Source: Pirellulales bacterium
Lineage (GTDB): Bacteria; Planctomycetota; Planctomycetia; Pirellulales; Thermoguttaceae
NCBI GenBank assembly: GCA_016935315.1
Contig: JAFGRD010000078.1
Span: 124,001-188,000, forward strand
DNA length: 64,000 bases
Direction: 5' to 3'
Shown here: in pieces, positions 8,524 to 16,634 of the stretch
How positions within the stretch are numbered: position 1 is the stretch's first letter
Layout: the number at the start of each line of letters is the position of its first letter
The notes under the pieces: model-generated
What the model was told of the DNA's origin: nothing
The model's database searches: none
Seen by the model: the letters and a program-made list of their open reading frames with translations, nothing else
Position numbers and translations under genes: made by a program

Positions 8524-11500
8524 TCAGGAGGCGGGATCCGGCAGTTGCACTGGCGTGTCGATTCGCGTCTTGCTCTGCGTGGCACGCATCTGCTCGAACT
8601 CGTAGATCCACGCCAAGCCGGTCGCCGGGGACGCCGAGCCGACGGCCGGTCCCGCATCCGCGTCGCCCGAGAAACCCGCGAAAACCTTGTCCGCGACCGC
8701 CTTCTGATCGCCGGGCGCGGCCGCCTTGCCGTCGGGCGCGGTGATCAACTTCAGGGCGTTGAGAAAATGCGTCTGGTTGTTGCGTGCCAGCAGCATGTCG
8801 GTCGCGTTGACCCGCCCGTCGCGATTGTAGTCGTAGGGGAAGTCGATCGGTGCCGGGTCGAGGAACGTGCGCGGGTTGTTGCGTGCCAGGAGCATGTCGG
8901 TGGCGTTGACCTGGGCATCGCCCGTCGAGTCGCCCGCGTCGCCCACGGCGTTGCCGAAATAGAACACGTCGTCTTCGGCCAGCCCGAGGTTGGCCGCCAA
9001 CATGGTCACCTGCAGCCACTGCCCCTGGATCGCGTGGTCGTCCCAGAGGATCGTAATGCGGTCGAGGCCGGCGGCGCCGCCTCCGCCGGGTTGCGTGCTG
9101 ATCGAAACGGGGGCCGGGGCCGGCGTCCACGTGCCCGGGTCGTTGCCGTTGCCCACGCGGAACTGGAAGTCCTCGGCCGTGGGCGTCACGTTGGTGCGGA
9201 GATCGGCGACGTCGATCATGATGCCGTTGATGCCGCGGGCGTAGCTGGTGTAGTTGGCCAGCGAGGCTGTCTCGCCCGGCAGCAAGGCCCGCTTGTCCAG
9301 GGCGATGGCCTGATCGTCGGCCGTGTAGCAGATGAGAGTCGCCGCGAACGATTCAAAGCTGCCTTCGATCGTGTAGGTAACCGTCAGGTCCTCGTAGAGA
9401 TCGACGCTGGTGACGTCGTCGCCGATGATGTCGCCCAGCAGGTGCGCGCCGTTGAGCGTGAAGGCGAAGCTGCCGCTGACCCGGTTGTCCCAATCTTCCT
9501 GCAAGAAGCCCAGGTTGTTGGCCGGCTCGCCGGTGAAGATTGCGGTTTCAGAGATTAGCAGGTAGCTGCTGATCGTCGCGCCGTCCGTGTCGATGGTAAC
9601 GCCGTCCGGCGTGATGATCAGGTCGACCACGCCGTCGCCGCGGGCGCCGCCGGCCAGGCTGGCATAGGCGCCGTCGCCCTTGCCGAGGGTGTCGAAGGCC
9701 GAATCGTCGTAGAAGAGATGGCGGCCGACGATCTCGGGGATGATGAGATCCTCGACCGTCACCTGATAGTCCTCCACTTCGCCGTCGTTGGCCAGCCCGT
9801 TGTACGACAGGCCGCTGGCGCTGCTGACGCGGAATCGCGCGTAGGTGGTTCCGGCCGCGGCCGTTGCCGGCACGGTGAACGTCAACGTGTTGAAGGATCC
9901 CTGGCTCAGTAGTCGATCGTCGAAGATCTGCTCGCTGGAATCGTCCCAGTCGCCGTCGCGGTTGAAGTCGATCCAGGCGTTCAGGCGGCCCGCCGACGGC
10001 GACGACCGCATGTCGATCTCCAGTTGCGCCTCCTCGGCCGCGCGGATGGGCGTGGTGAACGCAACGCCGTCTTCATCATCGACGGCCAGGTCGTCGCCGA
10101 GGGCGTTGGGGTGCGGCTGGCCGTTGGACTCGGAATCGACGCGGCGGCCCATCCGCGGTCCTTCGGGCAACAGCATGTGTCCGGCACCGTTGTGGGCCAG
10201 CAGCGTGGGATACGAGGGGTCCGGCGCGTCGCCGAAATCGAAGCTCGCATGGTTGCCGAAGTCGATGTCTTCGACGACTTGATCCGTGGCGATCGTCAGC
10301 GTATAGGTCCCGGGAGGCCCGCCCACGACCGTCCCGCCGATCGAGTAATACCCCAAGCTGCCGTAGTCGCTGTAGGCGGTGGCCGGGTCGCCCTTGCCGA
10401 TACCATCGACCGAAAGATAGTAGACGCCTTCGCTGACGTTCGCCTCGATGTCGGCGTAGAGCTGTTCGGCCGGATTGCTGCTGGCGACCAGACTGCCGTC
10501 TTCGTCGTAGAGCTTGGCGAGGATGTCGAGGTTCGGATGGTAGTAGAACGGATCGATATCGAGCCTGATCGTGCCCGATCCCGTGTAGAAAGAGAAATAG
10601 TCCACGTCGCTGGTTCGCTCGATGATGCCTTCATCATCGATCGTGACCCCGTCGACAAGATTCAGCGCGCCGGCCGAAGCCCGCGAACTGCCGTGATCGT
10701 CGCTGCGGTAGCTGAAGCCGTTTTGCGTCGTAATCCGGTAGAGATCGTCCTCTTGCTGGTTGGCGTCCGCGTATTCGCCCTTGCTCCACTGCACCAACTC
10801 TCGGTAATAGCCGACGCCCATGATGGGGGCCCAGCCGGTCGCGCCGCTACCGTGGCCCCCGTAGTATTCCTCGGTGCTCGTGCCGTCGTGATGCAGGCTC
10901 AGCGTATGGCCCACCTCGTGCGTGGCCGCTTCGGCCGCCCCGGTTTCTCCCGTGTTGAACACGAAGCAGGGCGTGTCGCTGCCCCAGTCGAACGAGCCGA
11001 CGTAGGCCACGCCGCCGGCTCCGCCGGAGTACCAGTCGCTGGAGCTGCCGCCGATGCACACCCGCACGCCCCAGCGCTGGTCGCCGCCGCCGCTGTTGAT
11101 CAAGTCCTGGACAGGGGGTTCCTCGGTGGTCACGTCGACGTTGAAGGGCAGGAAGTCCTCGGCCACCCGCTGCCAGATCCTCTGGATCCGCTCCAGTTCG
11201 CCGTTGCTGAAGTCGCTGCCGCCCTCGTAGCTGTACGGCGGCGTGTCGAAGGGAGCCCCGTCGGTGAACGCGTTGTTCCACGACGTTCCCGATGTCGTGT
11301 GCCCGTCGAAGTCGAGATGGATTACCTTCGTCGCCGAAGGATGGCTGTGCAGCAGGAACGTTTCCGACAGCGGATAAGGCGCCTTGGCGTCACCGTCGGC
11401 CAGCTTGGGCTCCGGCGGCAAGAGGTCGGGCGGCAGAGAACCCGGCGCCGGGTCGAAGTAGTACATGTTGCCGGCGGCGTCGAAAGTGTAGTCGTCGCCG

Positions 11501-12108
11501 TGCTTCGGCAGGTCGCTGAAGTCGTCGCGGCCGATTTCCTCCAGCGGCACGTCGGAAACGAGACTCGCATCCGGCTCGGCTGCTCGCTGCTCGGCCACTT
11601 CCTGCTCGGCCGCATCGGCAGCGGCGGTTTGGTGCGCGGCCAGCATGGCCTCGGCCGTCGCCTTGCCGTTGGGGTCGGGAAAGGTCTGCTGCCAGCCGTC
11701 CTGGTTCATTTCCCGGACCAGGTAGGTGCCGGGATTCAGCCCCGTCAGGGCGTAGGCGCCGCTGCTGCCGGTCACGTCGCGGGGCTCGCCCGACGACCAT
11801 TGACCGTCGCGATTCAGATCGGCGTAGATGATCCAGCGCGACAGCCCCGGCTCGCCCTCGTCCCAGAGGCCGTCGCCGTCCAAGTCACTGAACTTGCTGC
11901 CGCGGATCTCGCCCGTCCCCTTGCCTGAAAGATCCAGCGCGTCGATCGCGCCGCCGACACTCAATAGGGTCCGCTCTTCGAGCAACTCCAGGCGGTGCAG
12001 CCGCCGGCAGAGCGGTCGGGCAGCGGTGGCACCGCCGCGCCTGTTTCCGTTGCCACGACGGCAAGCCATACCAAGCAGACGATCCCACGCCACAGCCAAT
12101 GGCCCCAT
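8524..12108 (-). CDS. Giant secreted metzincin-like metallopeptidase with GEVED and dockerin-like modules
   Basis: About 1194 residues. The N-terminus contains LELLEERTLLSV, a planctomycete LEPR-XLL-type leader. In order: an SdrD-B-like module (GSKFSDLDGDGLWDEGEPG), a zinc-peptidase domain with HEVGHTLSLHHD and the Met-turn APIMGVGYY, a PPC-like beta domain, a GEVED domain (RLNAWIDFNRDGDWDD to DGEVEDYQV), a beta-rich region, and two dockerin-like calcium repeats, each with VNATDMLLARNN. The zinc motif has Ser where metzincins usually have Gly. Promoter position and GGAGGA both support ATG at 12108 over a longer frame. It presumably digests extracellular protein; substrate unknown. Confidence 0.85.
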   Translation of the reverse strand: MGPLAVAWDRLLGMACRRGNGNRRGGATAARPLCRRLHRLELLEERTLLSVGGAIDALDLSGKGTGEIRGSKFSDLDGDGLWDEGEPGLSRWIIYADLNRDGQWSSGEPRDVTGSSGAYALTGLNPGTYLVREMNQDGWQQTFPDPNGKATAEAMLAAHQTAAADAAEQEVAEQRAAEPDASLVSDVPLEEIGRDDFSDLPKHGDDYTFDAAGNMYYFDPAPGSLPPDLLPPEPKLADGDAKAPYPLSETFLLHSHPSATKVIHLDFDGHTTSGTSWNNAFTDGAPFDTPPYSYEGGSDFSNGELERIQRIWQRVAEDFLPFNVDVTTEEPPVQDLINSGGGDQRWGVRVCIGGSSSDWYSGGAGGVAYVGSFDWGSDTPCFVFNTGETGAAEAATHEVGHTLSLHHDGTSTEEYYGGHGSGATGWAPIMGVGYYRELVQWSKGEYADANQQEDDLYRITTQNGFSYRSDDHGSSRASAGALNLVDGVTIDDEGIIERTSDVDYFSFYTGSGTIRLDIDPFYYHPNLDILAKLYDEDGSLVASSNPAEQLYADIEANVSEGVYYLSVDGIGKGDPATAYSDYGSLGYYSIGGTVVGGPPGTYTLTIATDQVVEDIDFGNHASFDFGDAPDPSYPTLLAHNGAGHMLLPEGPRMGRRVDSESNGQPHPNALGDDLAVDDEDGVAFTTPIRAAEEAQLEIDMRSSPSAGRLNAWIDFNRDGDWDDSSEQIFDDRLLSQGSFNTLTFTVPATAAAGTTYARFRVSSASGLSYNGLANDGEVEDYQVTVEDLIIPEIVGRHLFYDDSAFDTLGKGDGAYASLAGGARGDGVVDLIITPDGVTIDTDGATISSYLLISETAIFTGEPANNLGFLQEDWDNRVSGSFAFTLNGAHLLGDIIGDDVTSVDLYEDLTVTYTIEGSFESFAATLICYTADDQAIALDKRALLPGETASLANYTSYARGINGIMIDVADLRTNVTPTAEDFQFRVGNGNDPGTWTPAPAPVSISTQPGGGGAAGLDRITILWDDHAIQGQWLQVTMLAANLGLAEDDVFYFGNAVGDAGDSTGDAQVNATDMLLARNNPRTFLDPAPIDFPYDYNRDGRVNATDMLLARNNQTHFLNALKLITAPDGKAAAPGDQKAVADKVFAGFSGDADAGPAVGSASPATGLAWIYEFEQMRATQSKTRIDTPVQLPDPAS

Positions 12109-12172
12109 CTCCGATCCTCCGAACATCCGGTGCAACCAACAGAACGCTTGCGAACCGACCAACGCGACTATT

Positions 12173-12200
12173 ATTATACATGACCACCCCACGGCGTCAA
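12173..12200 (-). promoter_or_regulatory. Strong promoter of the secreted metallopeptidase gene
   Basis: On the minus strand TTGACG (12200-12195), a 16-base spacer and a perfect TATAAT (12178-12173) lie about 65 bases before the ATG at 12108. It rules out the longer frame that would start at 12192, between these two boxes. Confidence 0.7.
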
Positions 12201-12230
12201 CATACCACCCACGGAAGCTACTTCCTGTTG

Positions 12231-12260
12231 GGAGTCACTGCGAGGCTATTCAGTGACTCC
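12231..12260. promoter_or_regulatory. Perfect 10-bp inverted repeat in a divergent promoter gap
   Basis: GGAGTCACTG (12231-12240) and CAGTGACTCC (12251-12260) pair perfectly around a 10-base loop. It lies between the metallopeptidase promoter and polX. A smaller hairpin, GGAAG/CTTCC, is just to the left (12213-12225). It could be an operator or a terminator. Confidence 0.4.
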
Positions 12261-12365
12261 GTTGTCGAAACGATGCAGATGCAGTCAAATCGTATGCGAT
12301 GGCAGATGTAGGACATTCTGCCGAGGCCCGGCCCTTCGCGGCCGACACCAGGGAAGTGATCGCTG

Positions 12366-14084
12366 ATGACCAACGCCGAAATCGCCGCCGCTTTCGAACA
12401 GGTCGCCGACCTGCTGGAATTTCAGGGTTCCAACCCGTTCCGCGTTCGGGCGTATCGCAACGCGGCGCGAACCATCGAGGACCTGCCCGAGCCGGTCGCC
12501 AAGATCGTCGCCGATCCGCAGCGCTCGCTGACCGATTTTGAAGGCATCGGCAAGGATCTGGCCGAAAAGGTCACTACCCTGGTCGGGACCGGCTCGCTGC
12601 CCATGCTGCAAGAGTTGCTGGCGGAGATTCCCGAGAGTGTTCTGGCCATCCTGCGCGTTCCAGGTCTCGGACCAAAGCGGGCGGCCGTCCTTTACCGCGA
12701 ACTGGGCATTGCCTCGCTGGACGAGTTGCGAGAGGCTTGCCAGTCGGAGAAGGTACGCGCGCTGAAAGGTTTCGGCGCGAAGACCGAGGCGGCGATCCTG
12801 CAGGGGCTCGACATCGCCTCCGAAGCACAACGCCGCATCCTCTGGGCCCAGGCCGACGAGCAGGTCCAGGCGATTCTCGACCATCTGCGCCCATGCCCGG
12901 CCATCGAGCAGCTTCAACCGGCCGGAAGCTACCGCCGCGGCAAAGACACCGTCGGCGATCTCGACTTGCTGGCCGTCGCTAAGGACGCGAAACGGGCCAT
13001 GGACCATTTCGCCGCTTACCCGGGCGTGGCCGACGTGTTGCTGCGCGGCGAGACGAAGATGTCGATCCGGCTCGGCACCGGGCTGCAGGTCGATCTCCGC
13101 GTGGTGCCGGCCGAATCGTTCGGGGCGGCCCTGCAATACTTCACCGGCTCGCAGGCCCACAATATCGTGCTTCGCTCCCTGGCGAAGAGCCGGGGTCTGA
13201 AGGTCAACGAATACGGCGTGTTTCGCGGCACAAAGGCGATTGCCGGGCGCACGGAAGAAGACGTGTACGGCGCACTCGATCTGCCCTGTTTCCCGCCCGA
13301 ACTGCGCGAGGCACGCCGCGAGTTCGATTGGGCCCAGGCCGGCGCCTTGCCCCGGCTGGTCGAGCTCGGCGACATCCGCGGCGATCTGCACGCCCACAGC
13401 ACCTGGACCGACGGCGTAGCTACCATCGAGGAAATGGCCGCTGCCGCGAAGCAGCGCGGGCTGAAGTATCTGGCGATTACCGACCACTCGAAGCGGGTGG
13501 CCATGGTCAACGGACTGGACGCCAAACGGGTCCGCCGGCAATGGGCCGAAATCGACAAGCTCAACGCGCGCCTCAAGGGGATCACGGTGCTCAAGGGCAT
13601 CGAGGTCGACATTCTCGAGCAGGGCGGGCTCGACCTGGACGACGACGTGCTGGCCGAGGCCGATTGGGTCGTGGCCAGCGTTCACTACGGCCAGAACCAG
13701 CCCCGTGAGCAGATCACGCGCCGCGTGGTCGAAGCCTTGCAGAACCCGCACGTCTCCGCAATCGCCCACCCCACCGGCCGCATGCTCCGGCAGCGGAGGC
13801 CTTACGAGATCGACCTGGAGGCCGTCTTCAAGACGGCCCGCGATTACGGCAAGCTGCTCGAGCTGAACGCCCATCCGGTCCGCCTCGACTTGGACGACGT
13901 TGCCTGCGCGGCGGCCAAAAACCATGGCGTCCTGGTCGTGATCTCGACGGACTCGCACCGGGTCGACGGGCTGGGCGCGATGCGTTTCGGCATCCAACAG
14001 GCCCGGCGCGGCGGCTTGACCAAAGAAGACGTGGCCAACACCCGGACGTGGACCCAGTTGAAGAAGATCGTCGGCAAGCGATGA
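12366..14084 (+). CDS. polX: DNA polymerase/3'-5' exonuclease PolX
   Basis: A 572-residue family-X polymerase fused to a PHP nuclease, the usual bacterial arrangement. The N-terminus has the 8-kDa-like segment (NPFRVRAYRNAARTIEDL) and helix-hairpin-helix motifs (GIGKDLAEKV and VPGLGPKRAAVLY). The nucleotidyltransferase core has GSYRRGKDTVGDLDLL and LQVDLRVVP, with the catalytic aspartates. The PHP domain from ~residue 335 has DLHAHSTWTDG, ITDHSK, GIEVDIL and STDSH. It fills gaps in base-excision and double-strand-break repair. The start has no strong ribosome site. The gene is divergent from the secreted peptidase. Confidence 0.95.
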   Translation: MTNAEIAAAFEQVADLLEFQGSNPFRVRAYRNAARTIEDLPEPVAKIVADPQRSLTDFEGIGKDLAEKVTTLVGTGSLPMLQELLAEIPESVLAILRVPGLGPKRAAVLYRELGIASLDELREACQSEKVRALKGFGAKTEAAILQGLDIASEAQRRILWAQADEQVQAILDHLRPCPAIEQLQPAGSYRRGKDTVGDLDLLAVAKDAKRAMDHFAAYPGVADVLLRGETKMSIRLGTGLQVDLRVVPAESFGAALQYFTGSQAHNIVLRSLAKSRGLKVNEYGVFRGTKAIAGRTEEDVYGALDLPCFPPELREARREFDWAQAGALPRLVELGDIRGDLHAHSTWTDGVATIEEMAAAAKQRGLKYLAITDHSKRVAMVNGLDAKRVRRQWAEIDKLNARLKGITVLKGIEVDILEQGGLDLDDDVLAEADWVVASVHYGQNQPREQITRRVVEALQNPHVSAIAHPTGRMLRQRRPYEIDLEAVFKTARDYGKLLELNAHPVRLDLDDVACAAAKNHGVLVVISTDSHRVDGLGAMRFGIQQARRGGLTKEDVANTRTWTQLKKIVGKR

Positions 14085-14235
14085 GGACTCGGATGTCCGA
14101 GGCTTCCCTCTGTTGCGGCCGAGAAACTCTCATGGCAGCGCCGCCTCGCGTGCCGATAAGGACATAGTACAACCGAACCTCGCCCGGTTCGTGTGTTCGC
14201 CGGTGCGCCAATAGGGAAAGGCGTCCGGCTAGCGT

Positions 14236-14340
14236 TTATTGACGCTTGCACACTCAATGCGCGAGGGCGACTAACGGGAGCCCGACTTGTCCGGCCTTTC
14301 GTTGGTCGGCTTGGATCATTCACAATGCAAACATCAATAA
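14236..14340 (+). repeat. Palindromic element, copy B (complete)
   Basis: A complete 105-bp copy. It opens TTATTGACGCTTGCAC, has the core GCGAGGGCGACTAACGGGAG, and closes GCAAACATCAATAA. The two ends are imperfect inverted repeats of ~15 bp and the core folds on itself. TA flanks both TTGA and TCAA ends, as a TA-targeting element would leave. Confidence 0.85.
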
Positions 14341-14342
14341 TT

Positions 14343-14366
14343 GATGCCCCGCCAGGGGCGGGCATC
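14343..14366 (+). other. Leader hairpin before the small exported protein
   Basis: GATGCCCCGCC and GGCGGGCATC form a 10-pair stem with one bulged C and a 3-base loop, ending just before the G-rich ribosome site of the gene at 14385. It abuts repeat copy B and could affect translation or RNA stability. Confidence 0.4.
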
Positions 14367-14384
14367 CAAGAGGGGGGAATAAAA

Positions 14385-14930
14385 ATGATGGCTCAGTTCG
14401 TTCGTGCCGCCACGCTGATCCTGGTCAGCCTGGTCTTTGCGATACCGGCCCAGGCCGACTGGATCAAAGACTTCGTCCACAGCGTCGTGCGAGACACCAA
14501 GCGCCGCAACTGCTGGCCGAAGCCGTTCGTTTGCCCCGACTACGAGGCCGTCCAGCAGCCGTTTGCCATCATGACCGAAAACGGCTGGCGGCGTCAGAAC
14601 ATGCTCGGCGACCACCACTTCGCCCCGGAGACCGGCAAGCTCACGGAAGCCGCCGGCATGAAGATCCGGTGGATTCTCACCGAGGCGCCGGCCCGCTACC
14701 GGTCGATCTACGTCCACCGGGCCGAGACGGCCGAGGCCACGGCCGCGCGAATCCAGCAGGTCCAGGAGTATGCGGCGTCGATCGCCCCGGACGGCCAGGT
14801 GCCGCCGGTGCTGGAAACGGGAATTCCCGCCATGGGCTGGCCGGCCGAGCGGGTCGAGGCCATCTCGCGCAAGTTCCAGCAAGCGGTGCCCGAGCCCGTG
14901 CTGCCGGCATCGCAGAGCGCCAGACAATAG
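14385..14930 (+). CDS. Small exported protein of unknown function
   Basis: A 181-residue protein with a clear signal peptide (MMAQFVRAATLILVSLVFAI, cleaved after AQA). The mature part begins DWIKDFVHSVVRDTKRRNCW, with two cysteines (NCWPKPFVCPDYE) that could form a disulfide. It ends in a Pro/Ala-rich tail. I recognise no domain. The G-rich site GAGGGGGG eight bases upstream supports the start. It may be translated from the same message as the TPR protein 250 bp downstream, but that gap could also hold a promoter. Residues 75-110 contain WILTEAPARYRSIYVHRAET, which may help a profile search. Periplasmic or extracellular location is inferred. Confidence 0.75.
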   Translation: MMAQFVRAATLILVSLVFAIPAQADWIKDFVHSVVRDTKRRNCWPKPFVCPDYEAVQQPFAIMTENGWRRQNMLGDHHFAPETGKLTEAAGMKIRWILTEAPARYRSIYVHRAETAEATAARIQQVQEYAASIAPDGQVPPVLETGIPAMGWPAERVEAISRKFQQAVPEPVLPASQSARQ

Positions 14931-15182
14931 GTGGCAAGCCGCAGGGCGAGCTTCCCTTGGCCAGTCTCCCTATTCTCTCGCGGCCGGCCGCGGAGCAATC
15001 GACGCAACCGTCGGAACCGCCAAATACCTCCTGATTCCACAGATCGATTGCAGGATCTGACGGCGGCAGGTCGATCACTAGATTTGGAGTTGCCGGATGG
15101 GGGTCCGCGGTCACGGATGCGCGCCGCAGCCCCCCTTTTGGGGCCGGCCGTGGCCGGCGGCTTCCCAGCACGGAGGTGTCCT

Positions 15183-16358
15183 GTGAGAAAGCGGTGGTTT
15201 GAGTTCTCGTGTGCGGTGCTGTCAGTTGCCATGGGTCTCTGGATGTTCCAGCCCTCGCAGTGTGCTGCCCAGGATTATGGCCAACTGTTTCCGAACCGTC
15301 CCGCAGCCGCGCCGGCCAAACCCAAGCCGTCGTGGACCGAGTCGATCTCCTCCAGCTTCAAACGGGGCGCGGACAAATTCTCCGAAGCGCTGAAGCCGAA
15401 GACGCCCGTCAAACCCGCTTCCGATCCCGTCGCGTTGTCGACCAAGGCCACTCCGACCGCCGAGCTCTACACGGCGGTGGGTCGGTTGCACGAGGAGTCG
15501 GGCCAGTTCCAGGAGGCCCTGAAACAGTACGAAAAGGCGCTGTCGCACACGCCTGACTACCTGGGCGCTCTGCTGGGATACGCCCGGGTGAAGGACCACT
15601 TCGGCGACACGGCCGAAGCCACCAAGCTCTACCAGCGGGCCGTCAAGGCTCATCCCGACAAGGCTGCGGTCTACAACAACCTGGGGGCTTTCTACGGCCG
15701 CCACGACAAGCTCAACGAGGCAGTCGCCGCGCTGAAACGTGCCGTCCGCCTGGAGCCGAACCAGCCGAAGTACCGCAACAATCTGGCCGTCATCTTCGTG
15801 GAAATGGGCCGGACGAAGGAGGCCTTTGAGCAACTCCGCGAGACGTCGCCCGAGGCGGTCGCCTACTACAACCTCGGATACCTGCTGAGCAAAAAGGGAC
15901 AGTCCCGAGCGGCCGCGCACCATTTCGACATGGCGCTGCGGATCGATCCGTCCATGGCGCCGGCCCGCACCATGCTGGCCCGGCTGGCCAGTAATCCCGG
16001 CCAGACCGGCCCGGCGCCGGCCGGTTCGGCGGATCCCTCGGTCCGGCTGGGAAGCCGACCGGGCTGGCCGCCGCAAGCGGTTCCGTCTGCCACATCCCAG
16101 AACAGCCAGCGACCGCCCGTCTATCAGATTCCACCCCCGCCAAGATCTCCGCAGACTCCGCTGTCTCCGCCGGCTGCCCGCGCCCAAACGCCGATTCTGC
16201 GGCGTCTTCCGCCCACTTCGAGCGGGTGGAGGGAACGCGAGGCCGCGTCGGAAGTCGCCCCCATGCCGCCGAGAACCTCTCCCGGCGTGTCGGCTCCGAC
16301 GGCGCCCCTTCCGCCGATGCAAGGCCCGATGCTGGGACCCATCTCCGGCGTCAACTGA
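15183..16358 (+). CDS. Exported TPR-repeat protein
   Basis: 391 residues from a GTG start preceded by GGAGGTGT. The hydrophobic N-terminus FSCAVLSVAMGLWMFQ ends in AAQ, a probable signal peptide. Residues ~80-265 carry about five TPR repeats (AVGRLHEESGQFQEALKQYE, ALLGYARVKDHFGDTAEATK, AVYNNLGAFYGRHDKLNEAV). The remaining ~120 residues are Pro-rich and low in complexity. TPRs mediate protein-protein contacts, so it is probably a periplasmic scaffold; no partner can be named. It follows the small exported protein on the same strand. Confidence 0.85.
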   Translation: MRKRWFEFSCAVLSVAMGLWMFQPSQCAAQDYGQLFPNRPAAAPAKPKPSWTESISSSFKRGADKFSEALKPKTPVKPASDPVALSTKATPTAELYTAVGRLHEESGQFQEALKQYEKALSHTPDYLGALLGYARVKDHFGDTAEATKLYQRAVKAHPDKAAVYNNLGAFYGRHDKLNEAVAALKRAVRLEPNQPKYRNNLAVIFVEMGRTKEAFEQLRETSPEAVAYYNLGYLLSKKGQSRAAAHHFDMALRIDPSMAPARTMLARLASNPGQTGPAPAGSADPSVRLGSRPGWPPQAVPSATSQNSQRPPVYQIPPPPRSPQTPLSPPAARAQTPILRRLPPTSSGWREREAASEVAPMPPRTSPGVSAPTAPLPPMQGPMLGPISGVN

Positions 16359-16433
16359 CAGCCCGCCGCCAGACCCCTGGAACAAGGCCATCGGGGTACG
16401 GTTTCCCCGTCCGATCGGTGGTTGGCTCGCATT

Positions 16434-16538
16434 CCTTCGACGCCTGTGCAGTCGATCTGCGGGGGGACCACCGGGACCCCGGCTTCTTTCGGTCTCCCAC
16501 CCGTCGGCCGTGGTCATTGGCACTGCCAGCATCAATAA
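16434..16538 (+). repeat. Palindromic element, copy C (diverged)
   Basis: The most diverged full-length copy. TTCGACGCCTGTGCA at the left, GGGGGGACCACCGGGACCCC and GGTCTCCCACCCGTCGGCC in the core, and CCAGCATCAATAA at the right align with the other copies. It lies between the TPR and S1-domain genes. Confidence 0.65.
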
Positions 16539-16634
16539 CGTTGTCCCATGCGGGTTGGCCCTTGGTGCCCCGGTTGCCGTCTTGCTAAAATAGACGGTTC
16601 GAGGGGCGCCTCGGAGAACCAACTCCCGGAACTC

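Noticed and set aside
12069-12192. Longer N-terminus for the secreted metallopeptidase starting at 12192
   Set aside because: That start lies between the -35 and -10 boxes of the gene's own promoter; the ATG at 12108 has a good ribosome site.
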